Source: Planctomycetota bacterium
GTDB lineage: Bacteria > Planctomycetota > J058
Direction: 5' to 3'
Assembly (NCBI GenBank): GCA_024711205.1
Contig: JANJTH010000234.1
Coordinates: 1-39,521 of the forward strand
DNA: 39,521 nucleotides
Positions within the stretch are counted from its first letter, which is position 1; each line of letters opens with the position of its first letter. The notes below the pieces were generated by a model. The model saw only the letters and a program-made list of their open reading frames with translations, was not told where the DNA came from and made no database searches. Made by a program: the position numbers and the translations under genes. Below are positions 1 through 9,932 of this stretch, one piece after another.

Positions 1-1618
1 GGCGGCGCTCGCGCGCGCGCCGGCCGCCCCGGCGCTCCTCCGGCGCGGCCTGGCCGTGCCGCTCGGCGCCGGGCCCGCGCCGGCCTCACCCTCGGCCGGC
101 GGTCCCGGCCGGCCCGCGGCCGGCGAGCCCCGGACGCCGGAGCTCGACCGGCAGCGCCTGGCCGTCGCGCTCAGCCAGCTCGGCGGCCTGACCGTGATCT
201 CGGGCGGGCCGGGGACGGGCAAGACGACGGCCGTGAAGGCGGTCCTCGCGCTGGCGCGGGCGCAGTGGTGGGCGCGGGGCGGCCCGGCGCTGGGGCCGCT
301 GCGGGTCGCGGTGGCGGCGCCGACGGGGAAGGCCGCGGCGCGGATCGGCGAGTCGATCCGCCGCGGGCTGGAGCCGTTCCTCGACGCCTGGTCGGGCGCG
401 CTCGGCCCGGGCGGCTCGCGCGAGGACCTGGCCGGGTTCCTCACGGGGCTCGAGCCGCGCACGCTGCACCGCCTGCTCGGGAGCGACCCGTCGCGCCCGA
501 CCCGCTTCCGCCGCGACGCGAAGCGCCCGCTCGAGCACGAGCTCGTGATCGTGGACGAGGCGTCCATGGTCGACCTGGCCCTCTTCGCGCGCCTGCTCGA
601 CGCCGTGCGGCCCGAGGCCGCGCTCGTGCTGCTCGGCGACGCGAACCAGCTCGCCTCGGTCGAGGCCGGCAGCGTGCTCGCCGACCTGTGCGGGCCCCGC
701 CGCCAGGGCCGCCTCGCGCTCTCGCCTCCGCTCGCCCGGCGCCTGGCCGACGCGGCCGGGCTCGAGGTCCCCCCGGCCCACGTCGCCGCGGGCACGCCGG
801 CCCTCGGGGACGCGATCGTGCTCCTCGAGCGCGTGCACCGCTTCGGCGCCGAGAGCGGGATCGGCGCCTTCGCGCGCGCCTGCGTGGCGGACCCCGCGCG
901 CCCCGACGACGCCCTGGCCGTGCTCGCCGACCCGCGCTACCCCGACGTGACCCTCCGCGAGCCCCCCGCCGGCGGCCCCATGCCCCCGGACCTCCACGCC
1001 CTCGTCGTGGACGGGTTCCGGCCCTACCTCGAGCGCCTGCGCGCCGGGCCGGCCCCCGGCGAGACCGAGGAGGCGCACCACCTGGCCGTCCTCGAGGCCC
1101 TCGACGGCTTCCGCGTCCTGTGCGCCCACCGGCGCGGCCCCCTCGGGCGGGCCGGCATGAACGCCTGGATCGAGCGCGCCCTCCGCGGCGCCGCGGCCGG
1201 CTTCGAGCCCCGCGCCGGCTTCTACCCCGGCCGCCCGATCCTCGTCACGCGCAACGACTACGTGACGGGCCGCCGGAACGGCGACGTGGGCGTCGTGGTC
1301 CCCCACTCGACCCACGGCCTCACCGTCGCCTTCGCCGGCGCCCGCGGGCAGGTCGACTACCTCGCCCCGGCCCGCCTGCCCGCCCACGAGACGGTCTTCG
1401 CCATGACGATCCACAAGGCCCAGGGCTCCGAGGTCGCCCACGCCCTCGTGGTCCTCCCTCTCGAGCCCTCGCCGCTCCTCACCCGCGAGCTCGTCTACAC
1501 GGCCGTCACCCGCGCCAAGGCGCGCGCCACCGTGCTCGCCCGCCCCGCCGCGCTCCGCCACGCCCTCGCCCGCACCGTCCGCCGCGCGACCGGCCTCGAG
1601 CCGGCGCTGTGGGGGTGA
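1..1618 (+). CDS. recD: RecD-like exodeoxyribonuclease V alpha subunit / SF1 helicase, 5' truncated by window edge
   Basis: Walker A ISGGPGTGKTT, VAAPTGKAAARI, Walker B LVIVDEASMVD, GDANQLASVEAGSVL, C-terminal TIHKAQGSEVAHALVVLP and LVYTAVTRAK; frame is open to the window start (track start 56). Confidence 0.9.
   Translation, partial: AALARAPAAPALLRRGLAVPLGAGPAPASPSAGGPGRPAAGEPRTPELDRQRLAVALSQLGGLTVISGGPGTGKTTAVKAVLALARAQWWARGGPALGPLRVAVAAPTGKAAARIGESIRRGLEPFLDAWSGALGPGGSREDLAGFLTGLEPRTLHRLLGSDPSRPTRFRRDAKRPLEHELVIVDEASMVDLALFARLLDAVRPEAALVLLGDANQLASVEAGSVLADLCGPRRQGRLALSPPLARRLADAAGLEVPPAHVAAGTPALGDAIVLLERVHRFGAESGIGAFARACVADPARPDDALAVLADPRYPDVTLREPPAGGPMPPDLHALVVDGFRPYLERLRAGPAPGETEEAHHLAVLEALDGFRVLCAHRRGPLGRAGMNAWIERALRGAAAGFEPRAGFYPGRPILVTRNDYVTGRRNGDVGVVVPHSTHGLTVAFAGARGQVDYLAPARLPAHETVFAMTIHKAQGSEVAHALVVLPLEPSPLLTRELVYTAVTRAKARATVLARPAALRHALARTVRRATGLEPALWG
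1376..1618 (+). repeat. Direct repeat copy 1: 3' end of recD (243 bp)
   Basis: Ungapped alignment to 12889-13131 with 4 mismatches by eye, ending at the same TGA. Confidence 0.95.
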
Positions 1619-1939
1619 GGGAACGTACCGCCGGGCAAGGCCGACAGACTGCCGGGATCTCTCCTTGCGCGACGGTCCACGAAGCGGTCTCCGTGCCGCT
1701 GTCTACCTGCTGGGGCCAGTCTTCCGCAGTGGCGGCCGACGAGTCACCACAGGTCCAACGTCACCGGCCAACGGTCTCCGCGGGAGACTTGGTCAGGGGC
1801 CCCGACCCTCCAGAAGCTCGAGAAGTCGCGACCAGGAAGCTGGCCTCCAGCTCCTTGGGGCGAAGGGGCGCGTGCGAGGGCACGGGCGTGCGCTCTGCCA
1901 CGAGCCCCGACCAAGGGTCATGGCTATGCTGGGCGTCTC

Positions 1940-2839
1940 GTGAGTGGACCAACTTACATCGACGATCTCGAGTCCGAGAGCATCCACATTCTCCGCGAGG
2001 TGGCGGCGTCGTTCGAACGACCCGTGCTCCTCTACTCGGTGGGCAAGGACTCCACGTGCTTGCTGCACTTGTCGCGCAAGGCGTTCCACCCCGCGCCGAT
2101 TCCCTTCACTGCTCTTCACGTCGATACCACCTTCAAGTTCGCCGAAATGTACGCATGGCGCGACCACGCCTGCCGCGAAGCTGGCGTCGAGCTACGGGTC
2201 CATACCCAACGAGACGGCAGTCGCCTGAGAGTGAACCCCGGGGAGTTCGGCCTCGAGCGGTGCTGCGGCATTTGGAAGACTCGAGGGCTACTCGACGCGC
2301 TTGCGGAGGGCGGTCACGACGCCTCGATCGGTGGGGCGCGCCGAGACGAGGAGCGCTCGCGCGCAAAGGAGCGAGTCTTCTCGCTCCGAAACGCAAGCGG
2401 TGCGTGGGATCCAAGGCGGCAGCGGCCCGAGCCGTGGCGGCTCTACAACCCGCGCATCGCCCCAGGTGAACACGTTCGTGTCTTCCCGTTGTCAAACTGG
2501 ACCGAGCTCGATGTTTGGCGCTACATAGACAGAGAGAGCGTGCCCGTCGTTTCACTGTATTTCTCGGCCCGGCGCCGCGTCGTGCTGCGTGGAGGCCAGC
2601 CCGTCCCTGTGTCGGCTCGTGCCCCCGCGCGCCCCGGGGAGGCTGTCGAGGAGGTCATGTGCCGCTTCAGGACGTTGGGCTGCGTCCCGTGCACCGGCGC
2701 CGTCTTCTCCTCGGCAACGACCGTCGCGGAGGTTGTGGCTGAACTCGAGCGCGAGCGGACTAGCGAGCGCGCCACACGTGCGATCGATCACGATCGAACC
2801 GGCTCCATGGAGATCAAGAAGCGCGAGGGCTACTTCTGA
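1940..2839 (+). CDS. cysD: Sulfate adenylyltransferase subunit 2 (CysD-like)
   Basis: LLYSVGKDSTCLLHLSRKAF (SxGKDS PP-loop), LHVDTTFKFAEMYAWRD, GGARRDEERSRAKERVFS, FPLSNWTELDVWRYI, C-terminal MEIKKREGYF. Confidence 0.95.
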   Translation: MSGPTYIDDLESESIHILREVAASFERPVLLYSVGKDSTCLLHLSRKAFHPAPIPFTALHVDTTFKFAEMYAWRDHACREAGVELRVHTQRDGSRLRVNPGEFGLERCCGIWKTRGLLDALAEGGHDASIGGARRDEERSRAKERVFSLRNASGAWDPRRQRPEPWRLYNPRIAPGEHVRVFPLSNWTELDVWRYIDRESVPVVSLYFSARRRVVLRGGQPVPVSARAPARPGEAVEEVMCRFRTLGCVPCTGAVFSSATTVAEVVAELERERTSERATRAIDHDRTGSMEIKKREGYF

Positions 2840-4662
2840 CTCGGCTACTGCGCGTCGTCTCCCTCGGCAGCGTCGACGACGGAAAATCGACGCTCCTCGG
2901 CCGGCTGCTCCTCGAGACCGATGGTGCGCCGCTCGACCAGGTCGCCGAGGCCCGGCGCGCGACCTCACAGGCCTGGGTGGCTGCGACGGGCGAACCGATT
3001 GACCCGTCGCTCCTCACCGACGGGCTCCGCGCCGAGCGTGAACAAGGAATCACGATCGACCTCGCTTGGAGGACGCTGACTACTGCGCGGCGCCGCTTCG
3101 TCTTGGCTGACGCCCCAGGCCATGTCGACTTCCTACGCAACGTCGCTACGGGCGCTTCGACCGCGGATGCAGCGCTGCTCGTGATCGACGCCCGGACCGG
3201 ACCCAAGGAGCAGACACGCCGCCATGCCGCGGTCGCGGCGCTCATGGGCGTGCCTTGCGCCGTCATGGTGGTCAACAAGCTTGACCTGGTGGGATTCGAT
3301 GCCGGCTCATTCCACGCGGCGGAGACCGCTTGCCTCGACGTCGCGCGACGAGTTGGGTTCGAGCGGGTCACCTGCATACCGGTGAGCGCCCTCCACGGCG
3401 ACAACGTTGTTCGGCCTAGTCCGCGCATCGCATGGTGGCATGGCCCGACGCTCCTCGAAGAGCTCGAGACGCTCGCGCCGGAGCGCGGAGCTGAGGGACC
3501 GCTGCGCTTCCCTGTCCAGCTCGTCTTGCGGGCGCCCCACGGAGGACGCGGGCTGGCAGGGACGATCGCGGCCGGGACGATCCGTCCTGGCGACGAGGTC
3601 ATGATCCAGCCGGCCGGGCGACGCGCCCGCGTGTCGCGAGTGGCGACCTTCGACGGCGACCTCCCTGCAGCGAGCGCCGGTCGGGCGGTCGTCGTCTTCC
3701 TCGCAGACGACGTGGACGTCGCGCGCGGCGAACTGCTGGCGCGTCCCGAGCAACCTGCGCAGGTTTCACAGAGATTTCTTGCGACCGCGCTCTGGTTCTG
3801 CGATGTGCCCCTCACGCGCGACACCTCCTTCCTCGTACGCCACGCCACGGGCGTCGTCAGCGCACACGTCGAGGCCGTGCTGGACACTCTCGACGTCGAG
3901 ACTCTCTGCCCTCAGCCCGCCGCTCGTGTTCCGGAGAATGCGATCGGACGGGTCGTCCTCGCGCTCCAGCGCCCGATCCCTATCGATCCCTACGCGTTCG
4001 ATCGGACGACTGGCGCGGTCGCGCTCATCGACCCGATCACCAACGCGACTACGGGGGTTGGTGTCGTGCTTGAGGCCAACCTCGCCGGGGCGGGAGATCC
4101 GAGGCGTGGTCGTGGCACGGCCAAGCTCTTGGGACGTGCCGCGACCCTATGGCTCACCGGCCTGCCGGCTGCCGGCAAGACCACCCTCGCGAAGGCCCTG
4201 TGCGACGCTCTGATCGAGGAGGGACTCGCAGCCGCAGTCCTCGACGGAGACGTCCTGCGCGCCGGCCTCTCGCGCGATCTCGGGTTCTCGCCGATGGACC
4301 GGGCGGAGCAGGTCCGTCGCGCGGCGGAGGTGGCTCGGCTCATGAACGAGGCCGGCGTCGTGTCGATCGTTGCGCTGGTTTCACCGGAAGAGGCCGCTCG
4401 CGAGGCCGCGCGGAGGATCGTGGGGCCGGAGCGTTTCACCCTGTGCTGGGTCTCCACGACGCTCGAGGTATGCCGCCGCCGAGACCCCAAGGGCCATTAC
4501 GCGCGCGCCGAGGCGGGCGCATTACTCAACTTCACCGGTGTATCCAGCCCCTACGAGCAACCGATCCGGCCGGACGTCGTCGTCGACACCAACGAGACAC
4601 CGCTCGACGTGAGTGTCCGCGCCCTCCGCGATGCGCTCGCAGCAAGGCTCTCCTTGGACTGA
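2836..4662 (+). CDS. cysNC: Bifunctional sulfate adenylyltransferase GTPase subunit / APS kinase (CysN-CysC fusion, NodQ-like)
   Basis: N-terminal GTPase RVVSLGSVDDGKSTLLGRLL (upstream of the track start 2977), ADAPGHVDFLRN, VVNKLDLV; C-terminal APS kinase LTGLPAAGKTTLA, VLDGDVLRAGLSRDLGFS. No ATG/GTG/TTG precedes the GTPase motif; CTG at 2836 overlapping the cysD stop is the likely start. Confidence 0.9.
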   Translation: MTRLLRVVSLGSVDDGKSTLLGRLLLETDGAPLDQVAEARRATSQAWVAATGEPIDPSLLTDGLRAEREQGITIDLAWRTLTTARRRFVLADAPGHVDFLRNVATGASTADAALLVIDARTGPKEQTRRHAAVAALMGVPCAVMVVNKLDLVGFDAGSFHAAETACLDVARRVGFERVTCIPVSALHGDNVVRPSPRIAWWHGPTLLEELETLAPERGAEGPLRFPVQLVLRAPHGGRGLAGTIAAGTIRPGDEVMIQPAGRRARVSRVATFDGDLPAASAGRAVVVFLADDVDVARGELLARPEQPAQVSQRFLATALWFCDVPLTRDTSFLVRHATGVVSAHVEAVLDTLDVETLCPQPAARVPENAIGRVVLALQRPIPIDPYAFDRTTGAVALIDPITNATTGVGVVLEANLAGAGDPRRGRGTAKLLGRAATLWLTGLPAAGKTTLAKALCDALIEEGLAAAVLDGDVLRAGLSRDLGFSPMDRAEQVRRAAEVARLMNEAGVVSIVALVSPEEAAREAARRIVGPERFTLCWVSTTLEVCRRRDPKGHYARAEAGALLNFTGVSSPYEQPIRPDVVVDTNETPLDVSVRALRDALAARLSLD

Positions 4663-4680
4663 GCCGTCGGTCCGAGCGAG

Positions 4681-5202
4681 TCAGGGCGTCTCCGTCGCCA
4701 CTCGCCCTACGCGAGACTGCTCGAAGGGCACGTCGAGTCGGTGCACCCCCTCTCGTCCCAGCCAGTGGACGAGTCGCGCATACCACGTCTCGCTGTAGCA
4801 GTAGTCGTCGTAGTTCTCGGCCCCGCCGCGATTCACCGGGCGCTCGTAAAGCTGGAGGCGCCACCGATCGAGTGGTGGTAACAACAACCAGACGACCTCA
4901 TCCTCGCTGAGCGGAAAGATCGCCGACTCGGGCGCCAATCCCACCACGATCAAGAGTGCTGAGAGGCAGCGGTTGTCCTCATGCCGCTCAATGCGCCGGA
5001 TCAAGTCGACAAGTCGGCCATTCGCCTCGAGGATGCCCTTGCGAATGCGCGGAGGTCCTACGAGGGGGCCAAGCATGTCGTTCAACTCGACGACCCTTCT
5101 GAAACCGTGCGCTGCACTGCCAATGAACGTGGACTTCCCGGCCCCAGGCGGCCCGACGAGCCACGTCAGGCGGGCCCCAGGCGGTAGCGCGAAAGGCTCC
5201 AC
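4681..5202 (-). CDS. Small P-loop NTPase/kinase-like protein
   Basis: Walker A LTWLVGPPGAGKSTF near the N-terminus; 173 aa; last gene of the minus operon. Confidence 0.7.
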   Translation of the reverse strand: MEPFALPPGARLTWLVGPPGAGKSTFIGSAAHGFRRVVELNDMLGPLVGPPRIRKGILEANGRLVDLIRRIERHEDNRCLSALLIVVGLAPESAIFPLSEDEVVWLLLPPLDRWRLQLYERPVNRGGAENYDDYCYSETWYARLVHWLGREGVHRLDVPFEQSRVGRVATETP

Positions 5203-5960
5203 GGAAGTACCTCCTCACCCTCGGAGACTTGGCCTCGGACGGGGTGCCTTGGCACGTCCGTGAAGTCCCAGCGCGCAACACGCGGCAACCAGGAGATGGA
5301 CCAGGCGCGCCGTGTGCCACTGGACGTGTTAGGGCCAGAGCGATGCCAGCAGCAGGCGTGAAAGACGACGACGTCGCCTGGGCCGAGCCGAGGTAGATGG
5401 CCGACCTCTGGCCGGGCCACCGGTCCGCCGTCGTAGCCCTCCTGAGGTTCTCCCGTGTGGAGGTCGATCGGCGGCCCGATGCCGGAGCGGTGCGAGCCTG
5501 CAGCAAGCTCGAGGCCGCCGTTGGCCGCATCCATGGGGTCGAGGGCAAGCCAGCTCACCGCGCCTTCCCTGACATCGACGGGCCAAAACGGGAGGTCCTG
5601 GTGCCACGGGAACGTCGCGTGGCCAGGCCTCTTCGCCAGGGCCGCGTCCTGAAACGGTATGACCGGCATGCCCATGAGCTTCGAGACCAGCGCGATGAGC
5701 CGCTCCAAGACCGTCAGCGTGGCCGTCGACTCGAGGCGCCCCAAGGGGTAGAGCCACTGGTCCATCAAGCGGTCCAGGCCGGGCCGACCTGGGGGGGCCT
5801 TCCGCCGGGTGTAGAGCACCTGCCTGGACTTGGGCGCACCTACTTGCTCCAGACCCTCGAAGGCCCGGCGGAGCACTTCAACCTCGGACCGGGTGAGGAA
5901 GTCGTGCTGGATCACGTAGCCGTGGCGCGCCAGTCGTGAACGGCTGTCGTCCTGTGTCAA
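5166..5960 (-). CDS. Phytanoyl-CoA dioxygenase (PhyH)-like Fe(II)/2-oxoglutarate oxygenase
   Basis: HGYVIQHDFLTRSEVEVLRRAF, ATFPWHQDLPFW (HxD), NGGLELAAGSHRSG, DVVVFHACCWHRSGPNTS (distal His), RRAWSISWLP. Confidence 0.87.
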   Translation of the reverse strand: MTQDDSRSRLARHGYVIQHDFLTRSEVEVLRRAFEGLEQVGAPKSRQVLYTRRKAPPGRPGLDRLMDQWLYPLGRLESTATLTVLERLIALVSKLMGMPVIPFQDAALAKRPGHATFPWHQDLPFWPVDVREGAVSWLALDPMDAANGGLELAAGSHRSGIGPPIDLHTGEPQEGYDGGPVARPEVGHLPRLGPGDVVVFHACCWHRSGPNTSSGTRRAWSISWLPRVARWDFTDVPRHPVRGQVSEGEEVLPWSLSRYRLGPA

Positions 5961-6056
5961 GGTGACTCCCTTGGCGAGGAGGACGCCGCGGGCGTGCCGT
6001 CCTCGGCAACGGCCGCGTCCCCGCTTGGTCGAACTCGTCCAAGCCTAGGATCCTCA

Positions 6057-6947
6057 CTACTCAAGTCGGCCAAGTCCACCTAGAAGGAGCTTGTGAGGCG
6101 CTGGTTCGTCACCGCGGCAGAAGAGCCTCGGCACAGCCAGCGGTGACGTAGAGGCCTCGACGGGCCCGCGGTCCACTGTGCATGCCACATGGAATCCCGC
6201 TTCGGCGACTCGCTGGGCGACGCGCTCGTCCCACGCACCGTCGGGATAGGCAAAGTGGGCCGTACCGCTCTGGCCGAGGACGCATTCGAGGAGGCTCCGC
6301 GAGGCGTCCAGTTCGTCTCCGAGCGCCCGATCGTCGCACCCGGTGAGCCTCGCGTGCGTTCTTCCATGGCCACCGACTACCCAGCCTTGCCTGGCTAGTT
6401 CAGCAAGGTCCTCCACCCCGAGGTAGAAGTCGGGTGGCCGGGCGGTCGGCGCCAGCGCGACGAGTGCTGTCACGCACCTGCGGAGCGCCTCTGGCCCGAG
6501 GCCGGAAAGCCAGCGCTTGACCGGGCCGTTGATCCAGCCCTGCAAGTCGCGCGGCGGCTCGAGGCCCCATGACGCCACGAGTGCACCCAGCCCTGGCACC
6601 TCCGCTCCGACCGCCGCGTACAGGGCGTCGAACCACAGGGGCTCGCCGTCCAGGACCGGCGCGGCGCTTGCGAAGCAGGCGGCGCGCACGCCCAACCGCG
6701 CACAGATTGGTGCCGCGAGTCGGAGCGTCTCTCCATACCCGTCGTCGAAGGTGATCGCGACGCGGGGACCACGTCCGCCGCCATCCAGAACGAGTTCAGG
6801 CAGCGAGACGACTTCGAAGCGCTCCCTGACCCACGCGAGCTGGCGCTCGAGCGCCTCCGGCGTCACCGCCGTGCCCCTGGCAAACCAACACGCCGTCGCC
6901 GGGGTCCGTTCGCAGATCCGGTGGTACATCAGGACCCAGGAATTCAC
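6057..6947 (-). CDS. Polysaccharide deacetylase family protein
   Basis: VLMYHRI, VAITFDDGYGETLRLAAPICARLGVRAACFAS, GGHGRTHARLTG, HFAYPDGAWDERV; likely GTG start at 6947 (track ORF extends too far upstream). Confidence 0.87.
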   Translation of the reverse strand: MNSWVLMYHRICERTPATACWFARGTAVTPEALERQLAWVRERFEVVSLPELVLDGGGRGPRVAITFDDGYGETLRLAAPICARLGVRAACFASAAPVLDGEPLWFDALYAAVGAEVPGLGALVASWGLEPPRDLQGWINGPVKRWLSGLGPEALRRCVTALVALAPTARPPDFYLGVEDLAELARQGWVVGGHGRTHARLTGCDDRALGDELDASRSLLECVLGQSGTAHFAYPDGAWDERVAQRVAEAGFHVACTVDRGPVEASTSPLAVPRLFCRGDEPAPHKLLLGGLGRLE

Positions 6948-7960
6948 GAGCAAGGGCTCGGAGGCGGGAGGAGCGCGAAGACCTTGGCGTGCCGCGACTC
7001 GGTCAGGTCGATCCGCCCGCGGAGCGAGCCGGAGCGGCGGTCCAGCCACAGGACCGATGTCTCCGTCCGCGCGTAGTCCGTGTCCCGCCAGGCAAAGCGG
7101 GGCGCAGAGCGGATCTCGGTCAGCCCTACGGCGATCCAATCTGGACCGACAGCGAGGCCGCGGCACCACCCGAAGTGGCCCGTCGCCGCGGTATCCGCGA
7201 CCAGTTCCGGCACCGCCGGGTGGCCGTCGAGGCTCAGCCGCCATACCCGACCGTCGGTCGTCGTCAGCCAGAGTCGCCCGTCAACCCACACGCCGTCATG
7301 CGGATGGCCAGGAAGACGAGCGAGGGTGCGCAGGCTCCGCGCACAGCGAACCTCGCGGCCCGCCAGGAGGGTCACCGCCAACCTGCCTTCCACCAGTGCG
7401 ATGTGGTTGGGGTGGGCGTAGTCACGCACTCTGCTCCGGTGGAACGGTGCGCCAGCGGTGTAGTAGTGCCCGGCCGCGTCGGTCAGCGGAGGTGTTGGCG
7501 TAGGCTCCCAGCCGGCGGCGAAGACGCGGCGGAGTTCCTCCCGCGCGACGGCCGCGCCTCGTTGGCGCGCGGCCTCGAACCACGCGGGCGTCAGCCCGAT
7601 CCGGCCGACGAACGAGCCCGCGAGGTCGAACACCTCGACCGAGTCGAGGCCCGTGTTGCAGACGTAGATGTGGCCGTCGGCCACGCAAACGTCGTGGAGG
7701 TCATTGAAGTCCGGCTGGTGGAGTTGCCCGTCATGGTGGCCGGTCGCGATGTCGAACCTCCACACGGAGTCGAAGCCGCACACGAGGAGCGAACCGTCGG
7801 GGTGCCAGTCAGCACCTGTCAGCCCCTTCGTCGGGACACGGTGCGGCTCCGGCGGGACAAACGAAATGACTCGCTCGCGCCTCCCGTGCGCCAGGTCGAT
7901 CTGATCGACGAAACCCTCGCCGACACCGTCGAAGTAGCCGCCAGTGACGAAGAGCTTCAC
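6944..7960 (-). CDS. Beta-propeller-like protein of unknown function
   Basis: Repeated blades such as LTGADWHPDGSLLVCGFDSVWRFD, NDLHDVCVADGHIYVCNTGLDSVEVFDL, GHPHDGVWVDGRLWLTTTDGRVWRLSLDG; GTG start at 7960 (VKLFVTGGYFDG); 4-bp overlap with the deacetylase start. Confidence 0.7.
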   Translation of the reverse strand: MKLFVTGGYFDGVGEGFVDQIDLAHGRRERVISFVPPEPHRVPTKGLTGADWHPDGSLLVCGFDSVWRFDIATGHHDGQLHQPDFNDLHDVCVADGHIYVCNTGLDSVEVFDLAGSFVGRIGLTPAWFEAARQRGAAVAREELRRVFAAGWEPTPTPPLTDAAGHYYTAGAPFHRSRVRDYAHPNHIALVEGRLAVTLLAGREVRCARSLRTLARLPGHPHDGVWVDGRLWLTTTDGRVWRLSLDGHPAVPELVADTAATGHFGWCRGLAVGPDWIAVGLTEIRSAPRFAWRDTDYARTETSVLWLDRRSGSLRGRIDLTESRHAKVFALLPPPSPCS

Positions 7961-8535
7961 TGCCCACCGGCGCCAGGCAGCGAACGCCACCCACTTCCGA
8001 CATCGCCCGCGTCCCGCCGTCGGCCGACCAGCTCGCGACAAGCCGCGACGACCTCAGCGACGTCGGCGCAACCGCGGATCGGGACGTCCCCCCGCGCATC
8101 GAGGCACTTCCCAGCGAGCCTCCCACCCCAGCCCTCCCGCCCCAGCACCACGATGGGCCGGTCGAGTTGCCAGGCGAGCGCGAGCTCACTCAGGGTCCCC
8201 GAGCCGCCCCCGACGGCGACGACGACGTCGGACATGGCGACGACCAGCACGTTTCGCGCGAGTTGGAGCCCGGTCGGGACCACGATGTCGCACCACCGAT
8301 TCGCCTCGGACGCCCGATAGGAAGGCACGACACCGACGATCAAACCTTCGCGCCACTCGGGCGCCTCGCGCGCCCCCTGGCTCACGGCCTCCATGACGCC
8401 GCCCAGGCCGCCGGTGACGATCCGGAAGCTCTCGGCGATCAGCGCGGCCCCGAGCTCTCTTGCCTCCTGGACCCTGCATGGATCAGCCAGGGCGGCGTCA
8501 CCCACGACGCTCACGACATGCCTGCGCGTATTCAT
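7957..8535 (-). CDS. LOG/TIGR00725-like Rossmann-fold protein (lysine decarboxylase-like)
   Basis: HVVSVVGDAALADP, FRIVTGGLGGVMEAVSQGA, VGGGSGTLSELALAWQLDRPIVVLG; ATG at 8535. Confidence 0.8.
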   Translation of the reverse strand: MNTRRHVVSVVGDAALADPCRVQEARELGAALIAESFRIVTGGLGGVMEAVSQGAREAPEWREGLIVGVVPSYRASEANRWCDIVVPTGLQLARNVLVVAMSDVVVAVGGGSGTLSELALAWQLDRPIVVLGREGWGGRLAGKCLDARGDVPIRGCADVAEVVAACRELVGRRRDAGDVGSGWRSLPGAGGQ

Positions 8536-9932
8536 TGAGCGCACTCCTGGACGATGAGAGTCGCGCGATCCTGGAGCTCTCGGGCAACCGAGGGACAGCG
8601 GAGCGGGTCGCCGAACTCCTGGGAAAGAAGCCCCGCCACAGCACCCGGCACGCACGTTCTGCCCCAATCGAGAACGGCTCGCAGGGCATCCAGGCTGTGC
8701 ACCGGGACCCACCCGGGCGCCTGCGACAGCAGGCTCTCCAACCGTGCGATCGTCGCTGCAATTGCGGACGTGGCCTGCTCGATGCGTGCAATGCGCGCGT
8801 CGAGGAATGAGCGCGGGTCGCCGACGCCGCCTAGGCGCGCCTCGACTGCCCGCGCAAGTGCGGCACCCAGGGTGTCCGCCAGGAGCCCGCGCGCAAGCTC
8901 GCCGGGCGCAGGCCAAGCACACCCGCGCGGGCGCCGGTGGAGCACCGAGAAGCCGGAGGAGCGCACTCGCCCAGGTCGCCGGCGAGCCAGGCATTGAGCG
9001 CCGATCATGTCGCTCCGCCGGGTCTCGATGCCCGTGACGATCGCACTCGGATACTCGTGCTCGAGGAACGCCTCAACGTCGAAGAAGATTGCGTTGGCCC
9101 CCCGGCGGAGGCTCCCCCCGAGGCAGCCGAAGCGGAGCTCCTGGGCCAAGATCGGGCGGGTGACGGCCGCGCCGAGCGGCACGTGAGAGACTTCGGCGAG
9201 GAGCTCGGCGCACGCACCTGCCACTGTGAGGCCGGGTCGACGCGGTAGCCACGTCACGACCGACTCCCACGCTGGTCGCGGGCGATCGAGTGAGAGGTCG
9301 TAGTAGGCGTCCAGGCCATTCAGGACCTCGAGCGCGTGAGGGTCGGGCTCCCAACAGGACGCCGGCTCGCGCGCGAACAACAGCGTGAGGTTCGCGGCGA
9401 CGTCGGACAGCGTCGTCGCGAGCATCGCCGTCGCCGGCACCGGCGGGTCCCCTGACACCTCCCCGATCAGGAGGTCAACGTTCGGGTTTTCGGCCCCGAA
9501 GGCGAGCAGGAAACGGACGTGGTCATGGAGCGCCCGGACCTCGAGGTGGTCCTCGGCCCAGATCAGGTGAAGGAGACGCACGTCGTCGTCCAAGGCCCAG
9601 AGGAAGCCTGGCCTGGGCTCGTTGCGCAGCGCCCGGGCCATTTCGCGCAGCCGCAGCCGGCACGGCGCGATGCCATCGCCCGGACGGTCGCTCGCGTCGA
9701 CCCTGACCGTGATCCCCCGGCTGCGGAGGCGCGCGACAGTACGCTCGTTGGCCAAAAGGTTGGCCTCCTGCGCGCTGTTCTCCACGAGAAGGATCCCGAG
9801 CGGGAGCTGGGCTGCCTCTGCCTGTCTTGCGAGGTCATCGCAGAGCAGGCTGAGCGAGCCGGGTCGGTCGGTGGTCACGATCGCGGCCCACCACCCCGGC
9901 GCCTCGCGCTTCAAGCCCGCGCTCCAGGCCAA
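8532..9932 (-). CDS. Glycosyltransferase-like protein (GT-A-type)
   Basis: WWAAIVTTDRPGSLSLLCDDL, LLVENSAQEAN, GFLWALDDDVRLL (DxD-like); 4-bp overlap with the LOG-family gene. Confidence 0.6.
   Translation of the reverse strand: MAWSAGLKREAPGWWAAIVTTDRPGSLSLLCDDLARQAEAAQLPLGILLVENSAQEANLLANERTVARLRSRGITVRVDASDRPGDGIAPCRLRLREMARALRNEPRPGFLWALDDDVRLLHLIWAEDHLEVRALHDHVRFLLAFGAENPNVDLLIGEVSGDPPVPATAMLATTLSDVAANLTLLFAREPASCWEPDPHALEVLNGLDAYYDLSLDRPRPAWESVVTWLPRRPGLTVAGACAELLAEVSHVPLGAAVTRPILAQELRFGCLGGSLRRGANAIFFDVEAFLEHEYPSAIVTGIETRRSDMIGAQCLARRRPGRVRSSGFSVLHRRPRGCAWPAPGELARGLLADTLGAALARAVEARLGGVGDPRSFLDARIARIEQATSAIAATIARLESLLSQAPGWVPVHSLDALRAVLDWGRTCVPGAVAGLLSQEFGDPLRCPSVARELQDRATLIVQECAQ

Noticed and set aside
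86-1561. 491-aa minus-strand ORF antisense to recD
   Set aside because: Low-complexity Ala/Gly/Arg/Glu composition and full overlap with a well-supported RecD frame; a GC-driven shadow ORF.
265-2469. 734-aa plus-strand ORF spanning the end of recD into cysD
   Set aside because: Arg/Pro/Ala-rich out-of-frame translation of RecD and CysD; no domain signal.
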